From positions 1,240,001-1,304,000 of the forward strand of contig NZ_JACHJV010000001.1 in the NCBI RefSeq assembly GCF_014203855.1: a stretch of 64,000 nt of DNA, given 5' to 3'. The stretch is from Kitasatospora kifunensis. GTDB taxonomy: Bacteria > Actinomycetota > Actinomycetes > Streptomycetales > Streptomycetaceae. The notes under the pieces were generated by a model that searched no databases, had not been told where the DNA came from, and saw only the letters and a program-made list of their open reading frames with translations. Shown piece after piece: positions 1 through 8,334 of the stretch. Each line of letters opens with the position of its first letter. Positions within the stretch are counted from its first letter, which is position 1. Made by a program: the position numbers and the translations under genes.

Positions 1-1
1 G

Positions 2-1033
2 GGCGACTTCCGGGGCAACCCGGGCAAGCTGATGGAACGCTACTACGACGCCCATCTCTACGTCGCCAACTGGGGTACTCACAGGGTGATGTTCCGGCTG
101 CCGGACCACCTGCTGGACCTGCGGACCGCGCGGCAGTACTGCTTCGAGGAGTCCGTGCATGCCTGGTCCTTCGGCCAGCATGTGCTGCTCGACCTGAGCA
201 ACGAGGACGAAGAGGGTGACTGGGACGAGGACGCCGAGGACTCGCTCGCCGCGCTCGTCGGCGTGCGCGCGGAACTGGCGGCGGGCGATCTGCGCGGCCT
301 CTACCTGGCCTGGCTGTCCGCACTCAGCGGTTTCGAACTTCGCGAGGACGGCGAGGAGGAGTTCCAGAGCGAGGTCGAACCCCCGCTCCCAGCAGGCCTG
401 GCCACGCTGAGCGCGCCGCAGCGCGCCCTGGCCGACTTCCTGCGGGTCGACCCCGATCTGCTCGCCGTCGCCGCCGACGCCAGCCCCGCGCAGACAAGCA
501 CGACGGCCCCGGAGGGCGACCTGACCCGGTGGGTCGAGGCCCTGTCGGCGGCGGAGAAGAACGCCCTGCTGCTGCGCGTCGTCCGCGACGAGGACCCGCA
601 CGTGCGCACCGAGCTGCTGCAACGCTTCCACGGCGCGGCGAAGCACGCACCGGCCGACGCGGTCAGGCGTACAGCCGCCCAGCTCATGGACGCCGCAGCT
701 GCCCGTCGCGCTGAGCGGCAGCGTCTCGCCACTGAGCAACGGGCCCACGAGGTCGCCCGCCGGGAGCAGCAGGCCGCGCTCGCCCGCGAGCAGCGGCTGA
801 CGACTCTGGTCGGCCAGCAGGAACAGAGCTGGCTGCGTGTCAGCGCGCTGATCGACACCAGGAAGCCGACCGGGTACGACGCAGCCGTCGAGCTGCTTGA
901 GGATCTGCGCGAGGTCAGCCAACGCACGGATGATCCAGACGAGTTCATCCGGCGCCTCGCACTCCTGTGCCAGCAGCATCAACGCAAGTCCAGCCTCATC
1001 GAACGCTTCAATCGCGCTGGACTCACTGACTGA
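2..1033 (+). CDS. Unknown conserved-type protein, 5' end outside window
   Basis: The first ATG is at 32, but the same frame is open back to base 2 and reads G-D-F-R-G-N-P-G-K-L before it, so the gene very probably starts left of the window and only its C-terminal part (about 343 residues) is seen. I do not recognise a family. The N-terminal part is rich in aromatic and acidic residues (an E/D cluster lies near residues 60-70 counted from the ATG). The C-terminal half is long, charged and Arg/Gln/Glu-rich around residues 215-260, which suggests a coiled coil. There is no signal peptide or membrane segment in the visible part, so it is probably cytoplasmic. The next gene on the same strand is an ABC exporter 331 bases away, so no operon link is implied. 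No function is proposed. Confidence 0.7.
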   Translation, partial: GDFRGNPGKLMERYYDAHLYVANWGTHRVMFRLPDHLLDLRTARQYCFEESVHAWSFGQHVLLDLSNEDEEGDWDEDAEDSLAALVGVRAELAAGDLRGLYLAWLSALSGFELREDGEEEFQSEVEPPLPAGLATLSAPQRALADFLRVDPDLLAVAADASPAQTSTTAPEGDLTRWVEALSAAEKNALLLRVVRDEDPHVRTELLQRFHGAAKHAPADAVRRTAAQLMDAAAARRAERQRLATEQRAHEVARREQQAALAREQRLTTLVGQQEQSWLRVSALIDTRKPTGYDAAVELLEDLREVSQRTDDPDEFIRRLALLCQQHQRKSSLIERFNRAGLTD

Positions 1034-1364
1034 ACCGCTGCGGCAGCCTCTGATCGAGCGAACGGTGGGTGGGCGCCCCGGTCGCTCATCGGCAGCAGCC
1101 GCAGATCAAAGGTGGTGCCAGTAAACGCCGTGCTCGGCTGTGCCCGGACGGGGGACCTCCCGAACTCCCCCTTCCGGCCCCGAGGATGGCGAGCCGTTCG
1201 AACACGGTGTGCGCCTCGGTCGGGCACGCCCGGCATCCGTGTCCTGGCACAGCTGTGCGACGTCGCGGCGGCAGCGAAAAACGCTTGGACTCCTCGGCCG
1301 CCCGCGCGGGAGACTACCGTTCCTGACCTCCTCGCACACCGCCGCACGACAACCCGGGGTTGGC
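1034..1364. other. Intergenic stretch without a convincing gene
   Basis: This 331-base gap separates the truncated gene from the ABC exporter. The exporter frame stays open through most of it from a GTG at 1140, but the translated extension is Arg/Pro/Gly-rich with no family character, so it is read here as leader DNA. No clear promoter, hairpin or RNA gene was recognised. Confidence 0.5.
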
Positions 1365-3209
1365 ATGGGATCGCCTGAATCGCGCCAGGGCTCGCCGGGC
1401 CGGGCCTCGTTGCTCCTCGCACTTCGTTACTACGGACGAGAGCTCGCCCGTACCCCGCGGCTGACGCTGCCGGCCATGCTGCTGCCTGCGCTGGGCAACA
1501 TCGGCATCGCCTACATCGCGCCGCTGATCGTGGCGAAGCTCGTCGCCCGCATCGCCGCCGCTGCGGATGCCGGTCTCGGCATCACGCTGCCCTACGTGCT
1601 GGCCTTCGCCGGTGTCCTGCTGGTCGCGGAGACGCTGTGGCGCATCGGCCTGCACTGCATCAACCGCCTCGAAGCCCGTGGCATCGAGCACCTGTACGTG
1701 ATCGGGATGGACGAGCTGTTCGCCAAGGACTCCGCGTTCTTCCACGACAACTTCGCCGGATCGCTGACCAAGCGGGTCCTGAGCTTCGCCTCGCGCTTCG
1801 AGGAGTTCGTGGACACGCTGACCTTCTCGGTCGTGGCCAGCTTCGTGCCGCTGCTGTTCGGATCGGTGGTGCTGTGGCAGTACCAACCGCTGCTCGTGGT
1901 CGGGCTGCTGGCGACGATCGCGCTGACGGCGGCGTGCGTGACGCCCCTCATCCGGCGCCGCCAGCAGCTGGTCGACCAGCGCGAGCAGGCGTTCGCCCGG
2001 GTGTCGGGCCACGTCGCCGACAGCCTGATGAACATCGACACCGTCCAGGCGTTCGCCGCCGAGGAGCGCGAGGCCGCCGAACACCGCTCCCGCGTCGCGC
2101 AGGCGCGCCGGCTGGCGCTGCGTTCCTGGGACTACAGCAACCTGCGCATCGACACGCTGGTCGCGCCGCTGTCCGTGCTGACGAACGCACTGGGGCTGCT
2201 GCTCGCGGTCACGCTCGGCGGGGGAAGTCACGGCGTGGAGGCGGTGATAGTCGCCTTCACGTACTACAGCAGCGCGACGCGGGTCATGTTCGAGTTCAAC
2301 CAGATCTACCGCCGGCTGGAGAGCTCGATGACGGAGGCCGCGCAGTTCACCGAGCTGCTGCTGACGCCGCCGACCGTGCTCGACCCGGCCTCGCCTGAAC
2401 CGCTGCGGCTCCGGGCCGCCGACGTCCGCTTCGAGCAGGTGACCTTCGCCCACGCCGGCGCCGAGCCGATCTTCGAGGGCCTCGACCTGGCCGTGCCCAG
2501 CGGGGCCAGGATCGGCTTCGTCGGCCGGTCCGGCGGGGGCAAGACCACGCTCACCCGGCTGCTGCTGCGAATGACGGACATCGACGCCGGGCGGATCCTG
2601 ATCGGGGGGCAGGACATCAGCAGGCTGCGCCAGGCCGACCTGCGCGGCCAGATCGCCTACGTGCCGCAGGACCCGGCGATGTTCCACCGCACGCTGCGCG
2701 AGAACATCGCGTTCGCCCGACCGGACGCCACCGATGCCGAGATCCGCCGCGCGGCCGAGGCCGCGCACGTCACCGAGTTCGCCGACGCGCTGCCGGAGGG
2801 CTTCGACACCATGGTGGGCGAGCGCGGCGTCAAACTCTCCGGCGGGCAGCGCCAGCGGGTCGCCCTGGCCCGCGCCATCCTGCGGGACGCCCCCATCCTG
2901 CTGCTGGACGAAGCGACCAGCGCCCTGGACTCCGAGAGCGAGATCCTGGTCCAGGAGGCCCTGTGGCGACTCATGGAGGGACGCACGGCCCTCGTCGTGG
3001 CGCACCGGTTGAGCACAGTCGCGAAGATGGACCGACTCGTCGTCCTCGACCGCGGCCGGATCCTCGAACAGGGCACCCACCGGGAGTTGCTCGCCACGGA
3101 CGGCGCCTACGCCAAGCTGTGGCAGCACCAGTCGGGCGGCTTCCTGGACGACGACCCGACCGGCGCCGAGGGCCCCGCGACGATGAGGGCCGGGGCGAAA
3201 CTCCGGTAG
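1365..3209 (+). CDS. ABC exporter, fused membrane and ATPase domains
   Basis: A 614-residue half-transporter of the multidrug/lipid exporter type. The N-terminal half (about residues 10-330) is hydrophobic with the spacing expected for six membrane helices. The ATPase half has a Walker A GRSGGGKTT near residue 387, the signature LSGGQRQR near 491 and Walker B ILLLDEATSALD near 512, so it should be active. It would act as a dimer in the membrane and export an unknown substrate. The frame is open further upstream, but ATG 1365 directly precedes the family-like N-terminus and is chosen; a GTG at 1140 would add an implausible Arg/Pro-rich 75 residues. It stands alone, ending 31 bases before a convergent methyltransferase gene. 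Substrate cannot be told from sequence. Confidence 0.9.
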   Translation: MGSPESRQGSPGRASLLLALRYYGRELARTPRLTLPAMLLPALGNIGIAYIAPLIVAKLVARIAAAADAGLGITLPYVLAFAGVLLVAETLWRIGLHCINRLEARGIEHLYVIGMDELFAKDSAFFHDNFAGSLTKRVLSFASRFEEFVDTLTFSVVASFVPLLFGSVVLWQYQPLLVVGLLATIALTAACVTPLIRRRQQLVDQREQAFARVSGHVADSLMNIDTVQAFAAEEREAAEHRSRVAQARRLALRSWDYSNLRIDTLVAPLSVLTNALGLLLAVTLGGGSHGVEAVIVAFTYYSSATRVMFEFNQIYRRLESSMTEAAQFTELLLTPPTVLDPASPEPLRLRAADVRFEQVTFAHAGAEPIFEGLDLAVPSGARIGFVGRSGGGKTTLTRLLLRMTDIDAGRILIGGQDISRLRQADLRGQIAYVPQDPAMFHRTLRENIAFARPDATDAEIRRAAEAAHVTEFADALPEGFDTMVGERGVKLSGGQRQRVALARAILRDAPILLLDEATSALDSESEILVQEALWRLMEGRTALVVAHRLSTVAKMDRLVVLDRGRILEQGTHRELLATDGAYAKLWQHQSGGFLDDDPTGAEGPATMRAGAKLR

Positions 3210-3240
3210 GGCCCAGCCGCCTGCGGCCCGCCGGGGGACA

Positions 3241-3789
3241 TCAGAGGACGAACGGGATCAGCATCTTGGTCGACCGCTTGTACTCCGGGTACGTGTCGGG
3301 GAAACGCTCCGCCAGATAGCGCTCCTCCATCACCGCGCTGTAGACGAAGTACCCTCCGAGCAGCACGGCCAGTACCAGCCAGTACACGCTGACCGCGACC
3401 CCGGTGCCGATCACCGCGAGGAGGATCCCGGAGTAGATGGGATGACGCACGGTCCGGTAGGGGCCGGTTGTCACCAGCTCCGGATCGGCCTTGTGAGTCA
3501 TGGGCATTCCCCAGTTGCGGCCCAGGTGCACCCTGGCCCATACGGCCAGGGCCAGGCCCAGCACGAACAGGGCCAGGCCGATGCCCTCCAGCCACGGATT
3601 GCGGTTGAGCCCGAGGTCTCGAAACGCCCTGGCGCGCAGCAGTAGCAGGGCGACGACCAGGATCACCACGCGGATGATCGCACCGCGACGCCATGCGCCG
3701 GTCCCCGACTTCACACCGAAGGCCGCCAGCAGCCAGTAGACCCAGAACAGGGCCCAGCCGATGAGGATGACAAGGCCGACGACCTTCAT
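3241..3789 (-). CDS. ICMT-like integral membrane methyltransferase
   Basis: A 182-residue membrane protein with four to five hydrophobic segments. The C-terminal half carries the pattern of the isoprenylcysteine carboxyl methyltransferase / phospholipid methyltransferase families: GPYRTVRHPIYSG near residue 110 and, after a further membrane hairpin, EERYLAERFPDTYPEYK, the SAM-binding region of these enzymes. Bacterial members usually have unknown substrates; prenyl-cysteine itself is not expected here. It starts at ATG 3789 and converges on the ABC exporter. It is transcribed in the same direction as the flavin monooxygenase 115 bases upstream, so the two could share a transcript, but nothing else links them. 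Family assignment is firm and substrate unknown. Confidence 0.85.
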   Translation of the reverse strand: MKVVGLVILIGWALFWVYWLLAAFGVKSGTGAWRRGAIIRVVILVVALLLLRARAFRDLGLNRNPWLEGIGLALFVLGLALAVWARVHLGRNWGMPMTHKADPELVTTGPYRTVRHPIYSGILLAVIGTGVAVSVYWLVLAVLLGGYFVYSAVMEERYLAERFPDTYPEYKRSTKMLIPFVL

Positions 3790-3904
3790 GTGCCTCTGCT
3801 CCCGACTGCTCGGAGGTTCTCCCTCCAGCGTAGGCGTCTACCCGGCGCTCCGGGCCTGTTCACGGGACACCGGCCCCTGACCAGTCCGGCCGGCCCGCTC
3901 TCCC

Positions 3905-5407
3905 TCAGGCCCGGCCGAACCAGTGGAGCAGGGCGGGCTCCAGGTGCTGGGGCGGGTAGGGGCTGGGGGCGGCCCAGCAGATGTGGCCGTCGGGGCGGAT
4001 CAGTAGGGCGTCCGTGGGGGTGGTTGTCGGGAGATGGTCGACGCGGTCCTTCCAGGGGTGGGTCAGGGCGGCGAGGTTCGGGTCGCCGGTCGGGTCGATG
4101 AGCAGGCCGCGGCCGGTGCGCAGCAGCTCGTGGAGTCGGACCGGGCCGGACCCGGTGGCCAGGTCGAGATCGGGGGCGCGGCGGCCGAGGAGTGGGTGGT
4201 CCGGTTGTTCGGGCATCGGGTAGTGGATGTCGAGGCCGGCCATCATGGTGGTCAAGTAGCGTTTTGTGTCAGGCAGTTGGAGGAGCGTGTCGAACAGCTG
4301 GCGGGCCGCGAGCAGGTCCGGGCCGCCGGTGCCGGTCCAGTCCATGAGCAGGCTCTGCGCCTGGACGGTGCGCAGCACACGGGCCGCGACGGGGTGCCGC
4401 TCGCTCTGGTAGGTGTCGAGCAGGCCCCGTGGCGCCCAGTTGTGCACGGTGGCGGCGAGCTTCCAGCCGAGGTTGACCGCGTCCTGGATGCCGGTGTTCA
4501 TGCCCTGGCCACCGATCGGAAGGTGGATGTGGGCGGCGTCGCCGGCCAGCAGCACCCGGCCGCGCCGGTAATCCGCCACCTGGCGGGCCGCGTTGGTGAT
4601 CCGGTACGCGTAGCGCAGTTCGGCCAGTTCCACCGCCTCCCCGTACACGGTGCGCAGGCCCGCACGGATCTCCTCCTCGGTCACCGGGGTCTGGCGCGGC
4701 AGGGAATGGGCCGGGCCACCGAGCGCGAGGCGGCGCAGGTCGCCGCCGAGCGGGAACTGCATCGCCCAGTTCCCGTCCGCCGCGACCGTGTGCGACTGGC
4801 CGATGTCGCCGGGCTCGGGCCCGAGTTGGGGCTCGGAACGCGGCGGCCGGGGGTAGCGCAGCCGTACGTCGGCGACGACCGAGGTGTCCGTGCCCGGCCT
4901 GCCGGGAAAGGCGATCCCCAGCAGCGTCCGGACGGTGCTGTGCGCGCCGTCCGCGGCGACCAGGAAGGCCGAGCGCACGGTGCGTGTGGTGGTGCCGTGG
5001 CGAAGAGTCGCCGTCACGCCGTCCTCGTCGGCGCTCAGAGCGATCAGGTCGTGCGCCCAGCGGACAGCAAGGCCGTGGTCGGCCAGCCGGTCGGCGAGGA
5101 ACTTCTCGATGACGGTCTGTGGGATGAAGCGTCCGGGGAGCCGCCCGTCCAGGTCGCCGGGGTCGAGCAGCCGGGCGGCGAAGTGGCCGAGGCTCATCGG
5201 ATAGTCGCCGGTGGCCAACAGCGGCTCCAACAGGCCGCGTTGGTCCAGCAGTTCCATCGTGCGCGGGGTCACCCCGCCGGCCCGGGACAGTTCGCTGCGC
5301 TCGGGCAGCCGGTCGACGAGCACGGTCGATACGCCGCCCAATCGCAGTTCGTGAGCCAGCATCAGGCCCGTCGGGCCGGCCCCCACCACGAGAACATCGG
5401 TGTCCAT
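3905..5407 (-). CDS. FAD-dependent aromatic monooxygenase, PheA/TfdB family
   Basis: A 500-residue class A flavoprotein hydroxylase. It has the N-terminal GAGPTG dinucleotide fold (from about residue 9), a DG-type motif in VAADGAHSTVR near residue 155, and the ribityl-binding GD motif LLAGDAAHIHLPIGGQG near 275. A thioredoxin-like C-terminal domain, as in PgaE- or Rox-type enzymes that oxidise polyketide aromatics or rifamycin, is consistent with the length. It would hydroxylate an aromatic or phenolic substrate using NAD(P)H and O2. Two starts compete: GTG 5413 abuts the ribosome-binding sequence AGGGAG, whereas ATG 5407 lies five bases after it, so ATG 5407 is chosen. It is divergent from an Lrp-type regulator, a layout typical of a regulator controlling its neighbour. 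Role could be catabolic, detoxifying or tailoring. Confidence 0.88.
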   Translation of the reverse strand: MDTDVLVVGAGPTGLMLAHELRLGGVSTVLVDRLPERSELSRAGGVTPRTMELLDQRGLLEPLLATGDYPMSLGHFAARLLDPGDLDGRLPGRFIPQTVIEKFLADRLADHGLAVRWAHDLIALSADEDGVTATLRHGTTTRTVRSAFLVAADGAHSTVRTLLGIAFPGRPGTDTSVVADVRLRYPRPPRSEPQLGPEPGDIGQSHTVAADGNWAMQFPLGGDLRRLALGGPAHSLPRQTPVTEEEIRAGLRTVYGEAVELAELRYAYRITNAARQVADYRRGRVLLAGDAAHIHLPIGGQGMNTGIQDAVNLGWKLAATVHNWAPRGLLDTYQSERHPVAARVLRTVQAQSLLMDWTGTGGPDLLAARQLFDTLLQLPDTKRYLTTMMAGLDIHYPMPEQPDHPLLGRRAPDLDLATGSGPVRLHELLRTGRGLLIDPTGDPNLAALTHPWKDRVDHLPTTTPTDALLIRPDGHICWAAPSPYPPQHLEPALLHWFGRA

Positions 5408-5557
5408 GTCCACTCCCTGAACGCGCTGGTCAGACCCGCGAGTTGGACCGACCGACAGATGGAGGTCGGTCTTGGCGGGCCCCGTGGAGACCAGCCTGCG
5501 ACGGCGGCCCGCACCTGGACCACCACCGCACCGGATCGCGGTGGTTTTCGAACCGGC

Positions 5558-5563
5558 TACGCT
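5558..5563 (+). promoter_or_regulatory. -10 box of a leaderless Lrp-type gene
   Basis: TACGCT ends seven bases before GTG 5571, the distance expected between a -10 element and a transcription start. This would make the regulator mRNA leaderless. No good -35 match was seen. A competing translation start, TTG 5472 behind a strong GGAGG, cannot be excluded. Confidence 0.4.
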
Positions 5564-5570
5564 CCTTGGG

Positions 5571-6560
5571 GTGGAATCCGACAGGCACTGCGACAGCTAC
5601 GACGATCTGGACCGGCAACTCGTCCACGCCCTGCAGATCGACGGGCGGGCACCGTTCAGCACGATCGGGAACGTCCTTGGGGTGTCGGACAAGACCGTCG
5701 CCCGGCGCTACGCGCGGCTGCGTGCTCGCCGGGCGGTGCGGGTGGCCGGGGCGACCGACCCGCAGGCTCTGGGCAAGGTGGTCTGGTTCCTGCGGATCCG
5801 CTGCGAACCCAACGCCTCGCTACCGGTCGCCGAGGCGCTGGCCCGGCGCTCCGACACCTCCTGGATCAGCCTGACCTCCGGTGGCACCGAGATCGTCTGC
5901 ATCGTCCAGGCCGACGACGAACAGGAGAGCGAGGCGCTGCTCCTGACGAAGCTGCCCCGCACTCCTCGGATCGAGGGGATCACCGCGCACTGCGTGCTGC
6001 ACAACTTCTTCGGCGGACCGGCGAGCCTGATCACCAAGCACGGGCCGCTCTCGGCCGACCAGGTCGCCCGGCTGAGCCCGAAACCGGTCCGGCACCGAGT
6101 GGGTCAGGTGCACCTCGACGCGGACGACCAGCGGCTGCTCGCGCTGCTGGCCGCCGACGGCCGCACCGGCTACGACGAACTGGCCGCGGCCACCGGGTGG
6201 TCGCCCAGCACCGTGCGGCGGCGGATGGCCGAGCTGCGCGAGTGCGGCGTGCTGTACTTCGACCTCGAGCACGACTGGGCGATCTTCGGCCTCACCGCGC
6301 GCAGCCTGCTCTGGCTCTCGGTGCCTCCGGCTCACCTGCACGCGACCGGAGGGGAGTTGGCCGGGCATCCCGAGGTCGCCTTCGTCGCCGCGACCACGGG
6401 GCCCACCAACCTGTGCGCGAGTGTCATCAGCCCCGATCGGCTCGCGCTCTACGAGTATCTGACCGGCCGGATCGCCGCCCTGCCGGTCATCACCCAGGTC
6501 GAGACCGCGCCGGTCATCCGCACGGTGAAGAGGGGTGTGGCTCGTCGCCCTGTCCCCTGA
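5571..6560 (+). CDS. Lrp/AsnC-family regulator with two HTH units
   Basis: About 329 residues, roughly twice the length of a classical Lrp. The protein contains two AsnC-type DNA-binding units: the first (about residues 8-60) with LDRQLVHALQIDGRAPFSTI and the second (about 180-230) with DDQRLLALLAADGRTGYDEL followed by a winged-helix segment. Each is followed by a ligand/oligomer-type region. Tandem-HTH AsnC proteins are common in streptomycetes and are usually local regulators. GTG 5571 is chosen because it sits directly before the conserved first helix and behind a -10-like TACGCT; TTG 5472 has a good GGAGG but adds a low-complexity tail. Its divergent neighbour, the flavin monooxygenase, is the most likely target. 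Confidence 0.82.
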   Translation: MESDRHCDSYDDLDRQLVHALQIDGRAPFSTIGNVLGVSDKTVARRYARLRARRAVRVAGATDPQALGKVVWFLRIRCEPNASLPVAEALARRSDTSWISLTSGGTEIVCIVQADDEQESEALLLTKLPRTPRIEGITAHCVLHNFFGGPASLITKHGPLSADQVARLSPKPVRHRVGQVHLDADDQRLLALLAADGRTGYDELAAATGWSPSTVRRRMAELRECGVLYFDLEHDWAIFGLTARSLLWLSVPPAHLHATGGELAGHPEVAFVAATTGPTNLCASVISPDRLALYEYLTGRIAALPVITQVETAPVIRTVKRGVARRPVP

Positions 6561-6599
6561 TCCGGCGGAACGCGACACCCGCACCGACAAGTCGCCCTG

Positions 6600-6938
6600 T
6601 CACGAACTCCCCGATGCGCTGGCCTCGGTGGCCTCGGGCGCGGCAGCCTCGGGCGCGGCAGCCTCGGGTGCACCGGCCTCGGGCGCGGCGGCCTCGGGTG
6701 CACCGGCCTCGGGCGCGGCAGCCTCAGGTGCACCGGCCTCGGGCGCGGCAGCCTCCCGCTCGTGGGCGAGGACGCCGCCGCGTGCCCAGTGGTCGCGCTC
6801 GATGTCGCGGATGATCAGCGTGACCGAGTCGGCTCGGCAGCCCGTCACTTCGACCACGGCCGCGGTCACCGACCGGGCGAGCTGGCGACGCTTGTCCTCG
6901 CCGAAGCCGCTCCACCAGTCGACGGTCACTACGGGCAT
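6600..6938 (-). CDS. 4-oxalocrotonate tautomerase-like protein with repeat tail
   Basis: 112 residues. The first ~60 match the 4-OT family: the initiator Met is followed by Pro, the catalytic base of these tautomerases after Met removal, and the segment VTLIIRDIERDHWARGG resembles the conserved beta-strand and turn. The remaining 50 residues are an extension of alternating APEA/GAPEA units encoded by eight 15-bp repeats. Small tautomerases normally end near residue 62-80, so the tail is unusual and probably disordered. It lies between the convergent Lrp-type gene and, upstream on its own strand, the MFS exporter gene, 60 bases away, which suggests co-transcription with the exporter. Substrate is unknown. 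Confidence 0.75.
   Translation of the reverse strand: MPVVTVDWWSGFGEDKRRQLARSVTAAVVEVTGCRADSVTLIIRDIERDHWARGGVLAHEREAAAPEAGAPEAAAPEAGAPEAAAPEAGAPEAAAPEAAAPEATEASASGSS
6631..6750. repeat. Eight tandem 15-bp units inside the tautomerase gene
   Basis: Units begin GCCTCGGGYGC and alternate between two endings, GGCA/GGCG and ACCG, giving a near-perfect 30-bp higher-order repeat. On the minus strand they encode the APEA/GAPEA tail. The count is likely to vary between strains. Confidence 0.9.
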
Positions 6939-6998
6939 CTGATCCGTACCTCTCTTCGTGGTTGTCCGGCCGGACGGGTCCGAGCCGACGTCAAGGAC

Positions 6999-8231
6999 TC
7001 AGGCCTTGGTGGCCGTGTCCCGCCGAACGGAGCAGGCCGCCAGCAGTGCACCGACTGCGAAGATGCCGACCACCAGTTGCAGAATCCGGGTGAAGCCCGA
7101 GCCCGTGAGGTCGCCGGCCAGTTGGGGGCCGAGGCTGGCGCCGATGAACATCGAGAAGGCGTAGAGCGCGACCGCCGACCCCCTCGCGTCGGCTGCCGCC
7201 TGGCTGATCGCTTCGACCAGGGCGGGCGCGGCGATCGCCACTCCAGCCACCAGGACGAGCAGGACCGCGGCAAGCGCGGCGATCGCCGAACCGAGCAGTG
7301 AGGCGACCAACGCGGCTGCTGCGGCTGCCGCCAGCCCGAGGACCAGCCGGGTGCGGGTCGACAGTCGGGCGAGCAGGGGGGCGAAGGCGGGGACGGCGAT
7401 CATCGCGGGGAGCGCGCTGGCGCGCAGCGCCAGCAGGGCGGCCGGGTGGCCGACGATCCCGGCGGGGCCGGCAAGTGAGATGCCGGTGTAGACGGCGACG
7501 AAACCGCCGAGCACCGTCATGGTGGCGCCGTAGAGTCCGAGCAGCCGGGGCCGGGCCAGCAGCCTGGGCATGGCGGCGAACGCCGTGAAGATCGATCCCA
7601 CCTCGGCCTGCGGGACCTCGCGGCGCGGCCGGAGCACCAGCTTGGCCGCCAGGGCGGCGACCACCAGCGCGGGGGCGAAGACCAGGAAGGCGCTGCGCCA
7701 GCCGGCGAGCGCGTTGAGGCCCTGGGCGGCCACCTGGACCAACACCGCGGCGGCCAGGTAGCCGCTGGTGATGCAGGTCAGCGCGAGGCTGCGCCGGTTC
7801 GGGGCGAGGTGTTCGGCGACATAGGCGAAGGCCGCCGGCGCGAACGAGGCGGCCGTGAAGCCCTGGAGCGCTCGCAGCGCACAACCGACGCCGAGGTTGG
7901 GTGCGGTTGCCACCGCGGCGGTGGTCACCGAGGTCGCCAGCAGGCCGAGCACGATGACCGGGCGGGAGCCGTACCGGTCGGCGAGCGGACCGGCCAGCAG
8001 GAAGCCGCCGGCGTAGGCGAATCCGAAGATCGTGGCCAGCCACGTCATGCTCGCGGGCGCGGCGCCGAAGGACTTGCTCATCGGCGCGAAGAGCGGGATG
8101 ACGATGTACATCTGGCCGACGACCAGGATGCCGGTCACGGTGAGCGCGGCGATGGTCTGCGGCGCTGACGCCCAACTCGATTGTTCCAAGGGGCGGTTGG
8201 ATGACTGAATGCGGGTCAGTTGAGTAGCCAC
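6999..8231 (-). CDS. MFS efflux transporter, DHA1 type
   Basis: A 410-residue membrane protein with about twelve hydrophobic segments. Features of the drug:H+ antiporter group include the short loop between helices 2 and 3 (LLAGPLADRYGSRPV, motif A) near residue 85 and a long internal loop after helix 6. It would export a small toxic compound by proton antiport. It starts at GTG 8231, which lies six bases after a -10-like TAAGTT, so its mRNA is probably leaderless. It is divergent from a TetR regulator across three identical palindromes, one of which sits between its own -35 and -10 boxes. A TetR-controlled drug pump is the natural reading; the inducer is not known. Confidence 0.9.
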   Translation of the reverse strand: MATQLTRIQSSNRPLEQSSWASAPQTIAALTVTGILVVGQMYIVIPLFAPMSKSFGAAPASMTWLATIFGFAYAGGFLLAGPLADRYGSRPVIVLGLLATSVTTAAVATAPNLGVGCALRALQGFTAASFAPAAFAYVAEHLAPNRRSLALTCITSGYLAAAVLVQVAAQGLNALAGWRSAFLVFAPALVVAALAAKLVLRPRREVPQAEVGSIFTAFAAMPRLLARPRLLGLYGATMTVLGGFVAVYTGISLAGPAGIVGHPAALLALRASALPAMIAVPAFAPLLARLSTRTRLVLGLAAAAAAALVASLLGSAIAALAAVLLVLVAGVAIAAPALVEAISQAAADARGSAVALYAFSMFIGASLGPQLAGDLTGSGFTRILQLVVGIFAVGALLAACSVRRDTATKA

Positions 8232-8237
8232 GCGGTC

Positions 8238-8266
8238 AACTTACCGACCAACCGTCTGGTTGGCAA
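8238..8266 (-). promoter_or_regulatory. Promoter of the MFS gene
   Basis: On the minus strand TTGCCA (8266-8261), a 17-base spacer and TAAGTT (8243-8238) match the main vegetative promoter pattern. The -10 box ends six bases before GTG 8231, so transcription and translation would start together. The first operator palindrome lies inside the spacer. Confidence 0.65.
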
Positions 8267-8313
8267 TACAGACCAACCGTCTGGTTGGCATAGAGTGCCA
8301 ACCAGACGGTTGG
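8248..8313. promoter_or_regulatory. Three phased copies of a 16-bp TetR operator
   Basis: The perfect palindrome CCAACCGTCTGGTTGG occurs at 8248-8263 and 8273-8288, and as its reverse complement at 8298-8313. The three starts are exactly 25 bases apart. The first lies between the -35 and -10 of the MFS promoter, the third just upstream of the -10 of tetR, and the second midway. This is a clear target for the adjacent TetR protein, giving joint repression of the pump and of itself. Confidence 0.9.
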
Positions 8314-8322
8314 CACAAGCGG

Positions 8323-8328
8323 TATCCT
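8323..8328 (+). promoter_or_regulatory. -10 box of the leaderless tetR gene
   Basis: TATCCT ends six bases before ATG 8335. No ribosome-binding sequence precedes the ATG, so the transcript is probably leaderless. The third operator covers the region where the -35 element should be. Confidence 0.55.
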
Positions 8329-8334
8329 GCCGCC

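Noticed and set aside
1314..3128. Minus-strand frame opposite the ABC exporter
   Set aside because: No motif; the plus strand contains complete Walker A, signature and Walker B sequences.
5472..5570. TTG 5472 as start of the Lrp-type protein
   Set aside because: It has a good GGAGG, but adds 33 low-complexity residues; GTG 5571 starts at the conserved region behind a -10 box. Kept only as an alternative.
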